DNA of 50,259 nt from an uncultured Kineothrix sp. (GTDB taxonomy: Bacteria; Bacillota; Clostridia; Lachnospirales; Lachnospiraceae). Position 1 is the first letter of the stretch; each line of letters begins with the position of its first letter. The translations under genes and the position numbers were made by a program. Positions 34,163 through 43,262 of the stretch are shown piece after piece. The stretch covers positions 1-50,259 of the forward strand of contig CAJUMD010000010.1 of the NCBI GenBank assembly GCA_910587275.1, read 5' to 3'. The notes under the pieces are model-generated. The model saw only the letters and a list, made by a program, of their open reading frames with translations, was not told the DNA's origin and did no database searches.

Positions 34163-36008
34163 TTATGTGTCCTGTCCGTTCCGGGCCTGACAATGGGCGG
34201 AATCCGTTACGGGAGAAGGGGTGTCAACGGGAATCCGGATTGTGACCGTGGTTCCCTGGTGTTCTTTGCTGTGAATGGTTAATTGTGCCTGTTCGCGGTA
34301 GAACAGTTTCAGGCGTTGGCTGATATTTTTTAATCCGATGAAGGTGCCTTTTGCGGAAGACGGCTGTGCGGCTTTGGCAGGGTCATTGATGCATGTTTTG
34401 ACTTCCTGCAGGCGTTTGGGACTCATTCCTTCCCCATCGTCTGCGATATCGATTGTGATGCAGCGTCCTGTTTGCCGGATGGCGATATGGATATGGAGAC
34501 CGGCGTCGGGCAGCAGCCCGTGCAGGATGGCATTTTCCAGCACCGGTTGAAACAGAAACTTAATGATACGGAACTGTTTCAGTTCATCGGGAACCTCGAC
34601 GGACAAATGCAGGCGGTCGAAATAGCGGATATTATATACGTTAATCAGCGAGGCGGCATTGTGCAGTTCCGTTTCGATGCTGGCATAAAGGCTGTCAGTC
34701 CTGAGGGTATAACGGAGCAGTTGGCCGAAGGAGGCGATGGAATCCGCGAGGGTGTTTTGTCCGTTTTGGGCCGCACAGCCGGAGAAAGACATGCAGCGTG
34801 TTATAGATGAAGTGGGGATTCATCTGATACTGCAGCGCCATAAGCTGTGTCTGCATCTGTGCCGTTTCACGGCGTACATTTTCCGAGATGAGCGAAGCAA
34901 TCTTATCCAGCAGAAGATTGTAATGGTGGGCAATCATACCAATTTCATCGTTACGGGTTTCGGGAATCCGTTCCCGGAACCCATGCGCAATCACGGCGTC
35001 CATCAGGTTCAGGTCCTGGTGCAGCCGTCGGAAGGTATGGCGGGTGAAGACGGCGAGAACGCCAAATTGCAGCAGGGCAAATGCGGCCAGCGCCAGGGAA
35101 AGGCGGAGAGCCGGAAGGATATAGGCGGACTGCGGCAGCGGATGTGTATTGACAATCGTGATATCGAAGTTTTCCATCGTGCAGGCGGTGTACTGCCGGT
35201 TGTCTGCTGCCAGACTGGATGCGGTTTCCGGCCGGCCGGGCAGCGCATCCCAATCGGCGGCGGGGAAGGAGCCATATCCTTTCTGTGAGGAATGGAACCA
35301 TACATAATAATCTTTTTCCCGGGCGGCAGAACGGCCGGAAAGAACGGAGAAGACTTTTTGGGGAGAACATTCAAAAAGAAGATAGCCGATGCAGCTTCCC
35401 GGCGTTGTACTGTCAATCCGGCAGAGGGTTATGATGATTTCCGTCCCGGCGGAACCGGAGGCATATCCGCAGACGGAGCGGAAAGCGGCGGTTTCTTCTG
35501 CATCCAGAAAATACAGTGCCTGAAAGACATTGGAATCCCTGAAATCCTGAAAGAACGCAAGATCGGCGAGGCGATCGGCTTCCAGAAAATAATTTCCCTC
35601 CGCGTCAAGTTTGGAAGGGACATAGATATTGGCGGCGTGAATGCCCAGGTCATGGGAGCGCAGGGAGTATTTGATGGATGTAATCGCCTTGCCAAGCAAC
35701 TGTTCCGTCCAAATAGGATATCTGTTGTAGGTGAGCCCGACACGGTGCAGGCGGGAAAGATAGATGTACAGCGGGTCGCTGTATGCCAAATCCATCTGCA
35801 GCTGCCGGATGGAAGCAAGCGTGGCATCTGCACTCCTGGCGGCCTGCTCGGTGACACGAAGCTGTTCCTGAACGATTCTGTCATAGTACTCGTCCGCCTG
35901 CCTGCGGTACAGATAGAAGGAGAACAGCAGACTGGGTATTGTAAAACAGGCAAGTGAGATGATGCAGATTTTCCCTACGATACTTTTGCCGGATAATAGT
36001 TTCATCAC
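34163..36008 (-). pseudogene. YesM-type sensor histidine kinase, interrupted by a one-base frameshift
   Basis: Two overlapping frames together make one kinase of about 614 residues. The first (36008 to 34695) has membrane segments at about 11-31 and 300-322 around a sensor domain, a HAMP region, and the phospho-acceptor block MNPHFIYNTLH. Just after it the frame goes off into unrelated residues. The second frame (down to 34163) carries the rest: LADSIASFGQLLRYTLR, N-box LFQPVLENAILHGLL, DIADDGEGMS and GLKNISQRLKLFY. Removing one T from the run of three at 34785-34787 (minus strand) restores a continuous protein. AGGAG precedes ATG 36008. Either the kinase is dead, or the extra base is a sequencing error. 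A working split protein is less likely. Confidence 0.8.
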
Positions 36009-36079
36009 AGACTCCTTTCTTCTGCCGGTTTGTCAGACCGGCTGCACGTTTGCTGATTCTGACAGCCGGTAATGCGGAT

Positions 36080-36108
36080 ATCATACTATAGTATTTCCTG
36101 TCTATCAA
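36080..36108 (-). promoter_or_regulatory. Promoter of the kinase/regulator operon with an embedded palindrome
   Basis: On the minus strand TTGATA (36103-36108) and TATGAT (36080-36085) are 17 bases apart. The perfect 12-base palindrome ATACTATAGTAT (36083-36094) overlaps the -10 and spacer, a position from which a bound protein would repress. Two further inverted repeats, gccggt at 36024 and accggc at 36037, lie in the leader. Confidence 0.55.
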
Positions 36109-36181
36109 GATACAAGTCATTCTTTTACCCATAAAACGAACAAAACGGACAAAGTATGATAGGAAATGGCAAACCGGGATA

Positions 36182-36210
36182 TGTAGACTGATAAATCGGA
36201 ATGCTATAAT
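36182..36210 (+). promoter_or_regulatory. Promoter of the sugar-transport operon
   Basis: A perfect TATAAT (36205-36210) lies 36 bases before the first permease start. The -35 position (36182-36187, tgtaga) is poor, which fits an activator-dependent promoter under the divergent YesN. gtatgataggaaat at 36154-36167 resembles, in inverted order, parts of the sequence around the opposite promoter and is a candidate regulator site. Confidence 0.5.
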
Positions 36211-36245
36211 TGTATTATCAAAAAAAAGAAAGGAAGTGAAACGAT

Positions 36246-37121
36246 GTGCAGAACAAAAAGGAGAATTTGGCAGGGTTTTTGTTTATTTTGCCTGCCATAA
36301 TCCCGCTGATGGTATTTTGGATTTTACCGGTAGTTTTTTCAGGCGCCCTCAGCTTTACGGACTGGGATATGATGTCCGAGAAGATTAGGTTTATGGGACT
36401 GAAGAATTATACCAGCCTGCTGCGGGATCCCAATTTCGGAAGGGTTTTGAAGAACACTCTGGTCTTCGCGGTGGGGAGTACGGTTCCGACCATATTTCTT
36501 GGAATGATGACTGCTCTGGTGATGAACGGAGCCCGTAAGGGAACGGGGATTTACCGCACGATTATTTTTGCACCTTATATTACGCCTATGGTGGCAATCA
36601 GCGTGGTGTGGTCATGGATTTTCGAGCCGCGGGTGGGAATCCTCAATTTTATCATGCGGCTTGCAGGTTTGCCGGAATCCCAATGGCTGCAGAGCAGCCG
36701 GTCGGCAATGGTGAGCGTGTTAATCGTGACGGTTTGGAAATCCCTGGGATGGACAATGATCTTCTATATGGAGGCAATCAGAAAAGTGCCGCAGAATCTT
36801 TTGGAATCGGCGGCGATAGACGGAGCAGGCGGATTCCTGCGGTTTGTAAAGATTACGCTTCCCATGATTTCTCCGACCACCTTTTTCCTGGTCATCATGT
36901 CCACCATCAGTTCGCTGCAGGCTTACGATCAGATTCAGGTGCTGACGCAGGGCGGACCCGCCGGCGCCACACGTACCTTACTGTATTACTATTATCAGGA
37001 GGCTTTCCAGAATTTCAATACGGGGAAAGCGTCTGCGGTGGCGGTCATCCTGGTAATCATCACGGTGATACTGTCTTTGGCGGAAACGCGGATTTCAAAG
37101 AAAACAGTATTTTATCATTAG
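36246..37121 (+). CDS. Carbohydrate ABC transporter permease, MalF/UgpA type
   Basis: A 291-residue membrane protein with six segments, starting GFLFILPAIIPLMVFWILPVV. The EAA loop that docks the ATPase reads ESAAIDGAGGFLRFVKITLPMI (about residues 195-216). It is one half of the channel of a CUT1 family importer. The start is GTG 36246 with AGGAAGTGA upstream; an ATG two bases earlier is in the wrong frame. No ATPase gene is in the operon, so a shared MsmX-like subunit from elsewhere is expected, as usual for CUT1 importers in Firmicutes. Confidence 0.93.
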   Translation: MQNKKENLAGFLFILPAIIPLMVFWILPVVFSGALSFTDWDMMSEKIRFMGLKNYTSLLRDPNFGRVLKNTLVFAVGSTVPTIFLGMMTALVMNGARKGTGIYRTIIFAPYITPMVAISVVWSWIFEPRVGILNFIMRLAGLPESQWLQSSRSAMVSVLIVTVWKSLGWTMIFYMEAIRKVPQNLLESAAIDGAGGFLRFVKITLPMISPTTFFLVIMSTISSLQAYDQIQVLTQGGPAGATRTLLYYYYQEAFQNFNTGKASAVAVILVIITVILSLAETRISKKTVFYH

Positions 37122-37131
37122 GGGGATGTAT

Positions 37132-37971
37132 ATGAGACGAAAAAAAGGAATAAGGAGCCTGTTTGTGCATCTTGGACTTGCGCTGACAAGTTTTCTGCTG
37201 GCATTTCCCTTTTTATGGATGTTCACCAATTCCGTCAAGACAAAGGCGGAAATCTGGGCAGCGCCGCCCCGGCTCCTGCCGGCTGTGGCGCAGTGGAATA
37301 ATTATGCGGATGCTTTGGCGGACGGTACTTTTTTGATGTATATGTGGAACAGTGCCTATACGGCAGTTATCATCACTGTAATCATGCTGTTTAATTCGGC
37401 GATGTTTGCTTACGCGTTAACGAATATTCGTTTCAGGGGAAAAACAATCCTGCTGTCTCTGATTATGGTGACTTATATCATGCCGGCTACGACGACCTAT
37501 GTTCCGTCCTATGTGATTTTGTCCAAGATGGGATTGATGAATACGCATTTGGGATATATGATATCCAGTTGTGCCAGTATATTTAATATTTTTTTCCTGC
37601 GCACTACTTTTTCCCAGATTGCGCCGGGAATCGTGGAAGCGGCACGGATTGACGGGGCGGGGCATTGGAAGATTCTGTGGTGGGTGTTGGCGCCTATGTC
37701 CAAAGCGGCCTTTGTGACACTGGGATTGCTTTCATTTCTCGGATGTTATAACAGCTATTTATGGCCCTCTTTGCTGCTGCGCAGAAAGGAAAAGTATCTG
37801 GTGAGTATGGGACTGCAGGCTTTTTTTACCGCGGAGGGAGCGTATGGATTGAAATGGGGCACAATCATGGCAGCATGCTGTGTTATCGTATTTCCCCTGT
37901 TGCTTTTGTTCCTTTTCGGGCAGCGTTGGATTCTGAACGGGATTACCAGCGATTCGGCGGTAAAAGAATAA
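37132..37971 (+). CDS. Carbohydrate ABC transporter permease, MalG/UgpE type
   Basis: A 279-residue partner permease with six segments. Family marks are LAFPFLWMFTNSVKTKAEIW at the N-terminus, LIMVTYIMPATTTYVPSYVIL, the EAA loop EAARIDGAGHWKILWWVLAPM, and the C-terminal FGQRWILNGITSDSAVKE. ATG 37132 is chosen because GGGGG is six bases upstream; ATG 37126 lies too close to it. It begins ten bases after the first permease. Confidence 0.93.
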   Translation: MRRKKGIRSLFVHLGLALTSFLLAFPFLWMFTNSVKTKAEIWAAPPRLLPAVAQWNNYADALADGTFLMYMWNSAYTAVIITVIMLFNSAMFAYALTNIRFRGKTILLSLIMVTYIMPATTTYVPSYVILSKMGLMNTHLGYMISSCASIFNIFFLRTTFSQIAPGIVEAARIDGAGHWKILWWVLAPMSKAAFVTLGLLSFLGCYNSYLWPSLLLRRKEKYLVSMGLQAFFTAEGAYGLKWGTIMAACCVIVFPLLLLFLFGQRWILNGITSDSAVKE

Positions 37972-38019
37972 AAAAATAAAATTAAAATGGTAAAAAAGTA
38001 AATAATACATATTTTATCA

Positions 38020-38035
38020 GCCGCCCAATGGCGGC
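38020..38035 (+). promoter_or_regulatory. Short hairpin ahead of the binding-protein gene
   Basis: gccgcc-caat-ggcggc forms a six-pair GC stem 16 bases upstream of the binding-protein start in an otherwise AT-rich spacer. Such hairpins commonly protect the downstream message, raising binding protein over permease levels. It lacks a T-run and is not a terminator. Confidence 0.45.
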
Positions 38036-38051
38036 AGAAACGGAGGTAATT

Positions 38052-39428
38052 ATGAAAAAGAGAAAAGCGGCAATATTGTTAGCGGCGTTGATGGCGGCAG
38101 CATCACTGGCTGCCTGCGGAAAAAGCGGACAGAATAAGGTATCTTCCGGTTCGGATGCACCGAAACAGGCGCAGGATGAGGCAGTGCAGGAACAATCTTC
38201 AGGCGCAAAGACTGTGGAGATTGAATTCTGGTACGGATTCGGAGGGAAACAGGCGGAGATTTTGGAGGAAATTATCGCCGATTTCAATGCCAGCCAGGAC
38301 GAGGTAGCGGTTACGGGAGTTTCCCATTCCAGTTACGGCGAAACGAACCAGATGCTGCAGGCGGCAATCGCATCCGGGGACGTACCGGCATGTTATCTGT
38401 CAGACCCGGTTGCGTCCGCAAGATTTGCGGAAAGAGGGCTGCTCCAATACATGGATGATTATATTGCCGCGGATGCGACGTTCGATAAAGAAGATATCAT
38501 TGACGTTTTTTTGGATTATTGCCGGGATGAAGAAGGGCGCGTTTACAGTCTTCCCGTATGGGGGAGCACGCAGGTAATCTATTACAGGACGGATATGTTT
38601 GAAGAAGTGGGGCTGGACCCGGATGAAGTGTTTGCCACCTGGCAGAATGTGGCGGAGGCTGCCCGTAAGCTGCAGGAGTACTATAACGACGTACCGGGTT
38701 TTTATGGGTTTGAACCTATGTACGGAGCCGATTGCCTGAATGAAATGGCTTATAGCAACGGAGCTGCCGTTCTGAGTGATGACAGGCGGAAGGTTACGTT
38801 TAACAGTGAGGCCTATGTGGAAGCATTAGAGGCCGCAAGAGTATGGATTAATGAAGAAAAGATTATGGGAATCCATTTCGGCGGAGACGGATGGGAATAC
38901 TGGTACAAGACCATCGATGATGTAATGCAGGGCAGAGCCGGAGGCTATCTGGGTTCCAGCGGAGATCAGGGCGATTTGGACTTTACCATCATTGCGGCAC
39001 ATGTGCAGCCGGGGTTCGGGGATCATGCACCGGCTCCTTATGCAGACGCACATGCGGCGGGCATTGTGGAAAAAGCGCCGGAAGAACAGAAGCAGGCGGC
39101 ATTCAAATGGCTTACCTATCTGAATAAGACTGGCGGCATGAAATATGCCATGGCGACAGGCTATGTACCGGTAAGACGTTCGGTGAGGGAAAACGAGGAA
39201 TACAAAGCCTTTTTGGAAAAGAACCCGCAGGCGCTGATTCCGTTGGAGCAGGCGGAAATCAGCAGGAAGCAGTGGCAGGACCCAACGGGCGGAAAGATTT
39301 CCGATGCTTTAGCGGATGCCTGTGACTTGATTGAGATTGAGAATGTACCGGCCAGGGAAGCGCTGGACGAAGCGGCAGCGATTGCACAGCAGGCTTTGGA
39401 TGAATATTGGGCGGAGCAGAAAGAGTAA
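38052..39428 (+). CDS. Extracellular solute-binding lipoprotein of the sugar ABC importer
   Basis: A 458-residue family 1 solute-binding protein. It has a lipoprotein signal peptide (KKRKAAILLAALMAAASLAAC) with the lipidated cysteine at residue 22, a short charged linker and the mature fold beginning TVEIEFWYGFGGKQAEILEEI. ALIPLEQAE and KISDALADACDLIE near the end are typical. It resembles UgpB/MalE-type proteins, but the ligand cannot be told from sequence. ATG 38052 follows GGAGGT; an upstream in-frame ATG at 38028 has no site. The gene follows both permeases, the reverse of the common order. Confidence 0.93.
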   Translation: MKKRKAAILLAALMAAASLAACGKSGQNKVSSGSDAPKQAQDEAVQEQSSGAKTVEIEFWYGFGGKQAEILEEIIADFNASQDEVAVTGVSHSSYGETNQMLQAAIASGDVPACYLSDPVASARFAERGLLQYMDDYIAADATFDKEDIIDVFLDYCRDEEGRVYSLPVWGSTQVIYYRTDMFEEVGLDPDEVFATWQNVAEAARKLQEYYNDVPGFYGFEPMYGADCLNEMAYSNGAAVLSDDRRKVTFNSEAYVEALEAARVWINEEKIMGIHFGGDGWEYWYKTIDDVMQGRAGGYLGSSGDQGDLDFTIIAAHVQPGFGDHAPAPYADAHAAGIVEKAPEEQKQAAFKWLTYLNKTGGMKYAMATGYVPVRRSVRENEEYKAFLEKNPQALIPLEQAEISRKQWQDPTGGKISDALADACDLIEIENVPAREALDEAAAIAQQALDEYWAEQKE

Positions 39429-39433
39429 AAAAG

Positions 39434-40726
39434 ATGAAAGAAAGGGAAGGGAATTCCGGCACCATGGTAAGGGGCAGGGAGCGTTTGGGCGGCAGGGAGA
39501 TACTGTTAGGAGCCGTATGTTGGATTGCCTATTTCTCAATTTATTTGGGCCGGTTGAATTTTTCCGCCGGCATGAGTGAGATGCTGCAGACGGGATTGTG
39601 GGAAAAAGGGCAGTTGGGTAGTGTGGCGGCAGCCTTTTACCTGGCCTATGGAATCGGACAGTATCCCAGCGGTCTTCTTGGCGACAGAATCCCCGCCAGA
39701 TGGATGGTCGGAACCGGGCTGCTTGGAAGCGCGCTTGTCAATATCCTTTTCCCGGCGGCAGGGACAGTATCCGGGATGCGGGGGATGTGGTTTGTAAACG
39801 GGCTGCTGCAGGCAATGATTTGGCCGCCTATGGTGCGCCTTGTGACGAGCCAGGTCAATGCCGGCTGTTCGGTTAAGATTATTCTGCTGCTCTCATTTAG
39901 CAGTCCGGCAGGGATGCTGTGTACATATCTGGTCAATGCGGTCATTTTGCAAACGGGAAGCTGGGAATGGTGTTTCCTTTCGGCGGGTATATGGTTGACA
40001 GGAGTGGCTGCCTTGTGGTTTGTTTTGACAGCCGCAGTGGAACGGACCGTGTCGCCGCGGGAGAAAGAGCCGCGGCAGCGGGACGCGCCATATAAGCAAA
40101 ATAAGCGGAAAAAGACGGCGGCGGTTTCCTCCGGGCTGCTTTGTCTGACGATGGCGGCCTTTCTCCACGGGGTTCTGAAGGACGGTCTGACGACTTGGAT
40201 TCCCACGTACCTGACGGAGAAGTTTGCCCTTGCGTCGTCTTTTTCGGCTTTGCTTGCTATGGCGCTGCCCGTGGTCAATCTGTGCGGTATTCCTGTTGCG
40301 CAGACGGCGAACAGGCATCTTTTCCAAAATGAGGCTGTGGTGGGAGCCATATGCTATTTGCTGTCACTGGGCGGCTTTTTGTGTATGCTGGGAGGGGGTG
40401 GGAACTCTCTGTATGGTACGGTGATTCTTTTTGCCATGGTGACCAGCATGATGGTGGCGGTCAATACCGTATTGGTCAGTCTTCTGCCGCTGCATTTCGG
40501 AAAAGAGGGGAGGGTCGCCACGGTATCGGGTATGATGAATGCCGTAACTTATCTGGGCAGTGCGGCAGCCAGTGTCCTGTTCGGTTATACGATGGAATAC
40601 GCCGGATGGACGGATACTCAGATTGTATGGTGTGTCTGTGCGGCAGCCGGAGGGTTGTGCTGTATTGGGGCAATTAAGAACTGGAAACGGAACAGAAAAG
40701 ATATTTACGGAGAGGGAACGGATTAA
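39434..40726 (+). CDS. MFS carrier of the organophosphate:phosphate antiporter (GlpT/UhpT) type
   Basis: A 430-residue membrane carrier with 12 segments. The opening WIAYFSIYLGRLNFSAGMSEM and GQYPSGLLGDRIPARWMVGTG match the OPA family, which exchanges phosphorylated compounds such as glycerol-3-phosphate or hexose phosphates for phosphate. A basic central loop (EKEPRQRDAPYKQNKRKK) separates the halves. ATG 39434 is six bases after the binding-protein stop; ATG 39464 with GGGAAGGG upstream is an alternative. Together with the next gene it suggests handling of a phosphate ester taken up or released outside. Confidence 0.85.
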   Translation: MKEREGNSGTMVRGRERLGGREILLGAVCWIAYFSIYLGRLNFSAGMSEMLQTGLWEKGQLGSVAAAFYLAYGIGQYPSGLLGDRIPARWMVGTGLLGSALVNILFPAAGTVSGMRGMWFVNGLLQAMIWPPMVRLVTSQVNAGCSVKIILLLSFSSPAGMLCTYLVNAVILQTGSWEWCFLSAGIWLTGVAALWFVLTAAVERTVSPREKEPRQRDAPYKQNKRKKTAAVSSGLLCLTMAAFLHGVLKDGLTTWIPTYLTEKFALASSFSALLAMALPVVNLCGIPVAQTANRHLFQNEAVVGAICYLLSLGGFLCMLGGGGNSLYGTVILFAMVTSMMVAVNTVLVSLLPLHFGKEGRVATVSGMMNAVTYLGSAAASVLFGYTMEYAGWTDTQIVWCVCAAAGGLCCIGAIKNWKRNRKDIYGEGTD

Positions 40727-40762
40727 AAATCGGTATGCAGAGAAAGGAGAAAATTGGGAGGC

Positions 40763-42049
40763 ATGAAAGCTGTATTGGAATATTATGATATTTTCCCCAA
40801 GGTGCTGAGCACGGAATCTAAGTCTGTGGTGACAATCCGGGCGCTGGGGGAGCACGTGGCGTTTGAGGGTGCCGGGAAATACCGGATAAAGCTGGTGCCT
40901 ATGAATGACAGGCTGCTCCATTTGCAGGAGCATGATTGTCAGATGGCAGATGTGGTTTATAAGGACGGTGCATTGCATTTTTCCTGCCACCTGTCCGGTG
41001 AGCAGCAGTATGCCGTGCTTTTACAGAAACAGGAAGGAGAAATTTGGGTACTGTGCTGTGAACTGCGGATTTATGCGCTGCATCCGGATTTTTTCAGGCT
41101 GCGCCCGTTCCGGGGCGATATGCACTGCCATACCTGCCGGTCTGACGGGGCGGAGGGACCTGCCATTGTGGCGGCAAATTACAGAAAAGCGGGATTTGAC
41201 TTCCTGTCCGTTACGGATCACGGGCAATACGGACCGTCGCTGGAAGCAATACGGGCATATGAAGCAATCCCCATGAGTTTCCGGTTATTCCGCGGAGAAG
41301 AAGTGCATCCGCCCGGAAACAACAGCCATACCATCCATTTCGGAGGGGATTACAGCATCAATGATCTTTTCAGGAAAAATCCGGAGCAATACGAACGGGA
41401 AGTGGATTTCATTGAACAGGAACTGCATATTCCGCCGCAGGTCAATACCAGGGAATATGCGTCTTTGGTATGGGTATACCGGAAGATACGGGAGGCCGGC
41501 GGCATGTCGGTTATGGCGCATCCCTGTTGGATTCAGGAGGAAGCGTATCATATATCCAGAACGATGTACCGGTACCTGCTAAAGACACATCCCTTCGACG
41601 CGCTGGAACTTACCTGCGGACAGTCTTTGGCGGAAAACCAGCTTCAGGTCAGTCTGTGGCAGCAGATGAGGGAAGAAGGGTGTGCGGTGCCGGTTGTAGG
41701 CAGCAGCGATTCCCATGGGACGGTGAACTCGCAGTGGTTTGGCTTGTCTAAAATGATTGTATTGGCGGAAAAGTGCGAGAAAGACGCCATTATTGCTGCG
41801 GTCAAAGAACGAAGGGTGGTAGTGCTGGAGCAGTATTATAACGAAGAAGGTCCCAGGGTGTACGGAGAAAACCGTGCGCTGGAGTTCGCACTGTTTTTGC
41901 TTGCGGAATATATGCCGCTGCATGATGAATTGTGCTTTGAGGAGGGCCGGTTAATGAAGGAATATGCTTGCGGAGACAGGGAGGCAGGGGAATTGCTGCG
42001 GCAAATCGGACGGCGCACGGAGGATTTGGCGGAGAAATATTGGGCGTGA
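40763..42049 (+). CDS. PHP-domain metallophosphoesterase, CehA/McbA-like
   Basis: A 428-residue protein with an N-terminal beta region of about 110 residues and a PHP domain. Metal ligands are visible: GDMHCHTCRSDG (H121, H123), SVTDHGQYG, GEEVHP, MAHPCW and GSSDSHGT. PHP enzymes hydrolyse phosphoesters with a two- or three-metal centre; the beta domain plus PHP layout is that of CehA/McbA family proteins. No signal peptide, so it acts in the cytoplasm on an imported compound. ATG 40763 or TTG 40754 (AGGAG four bases upstream) may be the start. It closes the transport operon. Confidence 0.85.
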   Translation: MKAVLEYYDIFPKVLSTESKSVVTIRALGEHVAFEGAGKYRIKLVPMNDRLLHLQEHDCQMADVVYKDGALHFSCHLSGEQQYAVLLQKQEGEIWVLCCELRIYALHPDFFRLRPFRGDMHCHTCRSDGAEGPAIVAANYRKAGFDFLSVTDHGQYGPSLEAIRAYEAIPMSFRLFRGEEVHPPGNNSHTIHFGGDYSINDLFRKNPEQYEREVDFIEQELHIPPQVNTREYASLVWVYRKIREAGGMSVMAHPCWIQEEAYHISRTMYRYLLKTHPFDALELTCGQSLAENQLQVSLWQQMREEGCAVPVVGSSDSHGTVNSQWFGLSKMIVLAEKCEKDAIIAAVKERRVVVLEQYYNEEGPRVYGENRALEFALFLLAEYMPLHDELCFEEGRLMKEYACGDREAGELLRQIGRRTEDLAEKYWA

Positions 42050-42139
42050 CACAATGCAGGTGTGTCCGCCCGCATTTTATGTTATAATAAATGCGGTATT
42101 ACGGTTTTGACATATGGATGGATAAGGAGTAGGGAAAAT

Positions 42140-43168
42140 ATGATTACCATAACGTTGTGCATGATAGTGAAAAATGAGGAAAAAATTTTGGACCGCTGTC
42201 TGTCCTGCCTGCGGGACCTGGTGGATGAAATCATTATCGTGGATACCGGTTCCGTGGATAAAACAAGGGACATCGCTGCCCGTTATACGGATAAAATATA
42301 CGGTTTCCAGTGGGTGGATGATTTTGCGGCCGCACGTAATTTCGCTTTTTCCAAGGCGACAAAGGAATATATTTATTCTGCGGATGCGGATGAGGTATTG
42401 GATGAAGCCAACAGGGAGCGTTTCCGCCTGCTGAAAGACAGCCTGATGCCGGAAATCGAAATCGTACAGATGTATTACTGCAATCAATTAAAATTCGGCT
42501 CGGTATATAATTATGACAGGGAATACCGTCCGAAGCTGTTTAAGCGGATACGGACGTTTACGTGGATTGACCCGATTCATGAGACGGTACGGACGCAGCC
42601 TGTGGTATTTGACAGTGATATCGAAATCCGCCATGAGCAGGAGGAAAGCCATGCCAAAAGGGATTTGGCGGCATTTGGGAGAATCTGCAGCAGGGAAGGA
42701 TGCTTGTCGGGGCGCCTGATGGATTTGTATGCGCGGGAATTGTTTATTGCAGGTGAACGGGAGGATTTCCTTCGGGCGGGGGAATATTTTGAAAAAGTAT
42801 GCGCAGAAGAAGGGCATTCGGAAACGGAATTAAAAAAAGCATTTTGCGTGGCGGCGAAAGCGGCGAGATTCCGGGGGGATATTCCCGGATTTTTTAAGTA
42901 TGCCATGAAGGCGGTTGCCTGCGGGAGCTGTGCGGAAATTTGTTTGGAGCTGGCGTATCATTATGCGGATGCGGCGGATGACAATGAGGCGGCAATATGG
43001 TTTTATAATGCGGCGTTTGAGACCGAAAGCATACTGGATATCCGCAGCGGCGGAGAAAAAGCGCTGCTTGGGCTGGCGGAATGCTACCGCCGCAGCGGGC
43101 TGGAAGCGGAAGCGGGGGAATATGAACGGATGGCGGCGGAAAAGTCTTGCGGGATAGCGGTTAGCTGA
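42140..43168 (+). CDS. GT2 glycosyltransferase with a helical-repeat C-terminus
   Basis: A 342-residue protein beginning directly with a GT-A domain: ITLCMIVKNEEKILDRCLSCL, EIIIVDTGSVDKTRDIA, DDFAAARNFAFSKA and YSADADEVLD (DxD site). This is the SunS/WcaA-like group of short GT2 proteins. The C-terminal 150 residues are helical and look like TPR-type repeats (AAKAARFRGDIPGFFKYAMKA, then AIWFYNAAFETES). Such enzymes often glycosylate peptides or proteins, so a protein acceptor is possible. ATG 42140 has AAGGAGTAGGG upstream; the frame extends further 5' but without a site. No operon partner is evident. Confidence 0.85.
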   Translation: MITITLCMIVKNEEKILDRCLSCLRDLVDEIIIVDTGSVDKTRDIAARYTDKIYGFQWVDDFAAARNFAFSKATKEYIYSADADEVLDEANRERFRLLKDSLMPEIEIVQMYYCNQLKFGSVYNYDREYRPKLFKRIRTFTWIDPIHETVRTQPVVFDSDIEIRHEQEESHAKRDLAAFGRICSREGCLSGRLMDLYARELFIAGEREDFLRAGEYFEKVCAEEGHSETELKKAFCVAAKAARFRGDIPGFFKYAMKAVACGSCAEICLELAYHYADAADDNEAAIWFYNAAFETESILDIRSGGEKALLGLAECYRRSGLEAEAGEYERMAAEKSCGIAVS

Positions 43169-43262
43169 TAAAGAAAAAATTTTTTTATGCTGTTACCTTT
43201 CGGCAGTTTCATTTGTATTATCAGTGAAAGGCTTTTCAAAAGAAAAAGGAGCATATTTATTT

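Noticed and set aside
42083..42112. TATAAT at 42083 and TTGACA at 42107 as a promoter for the GT2 gene
   Set aside because: They are in the wrong order and neither has a partner at usable spacing.
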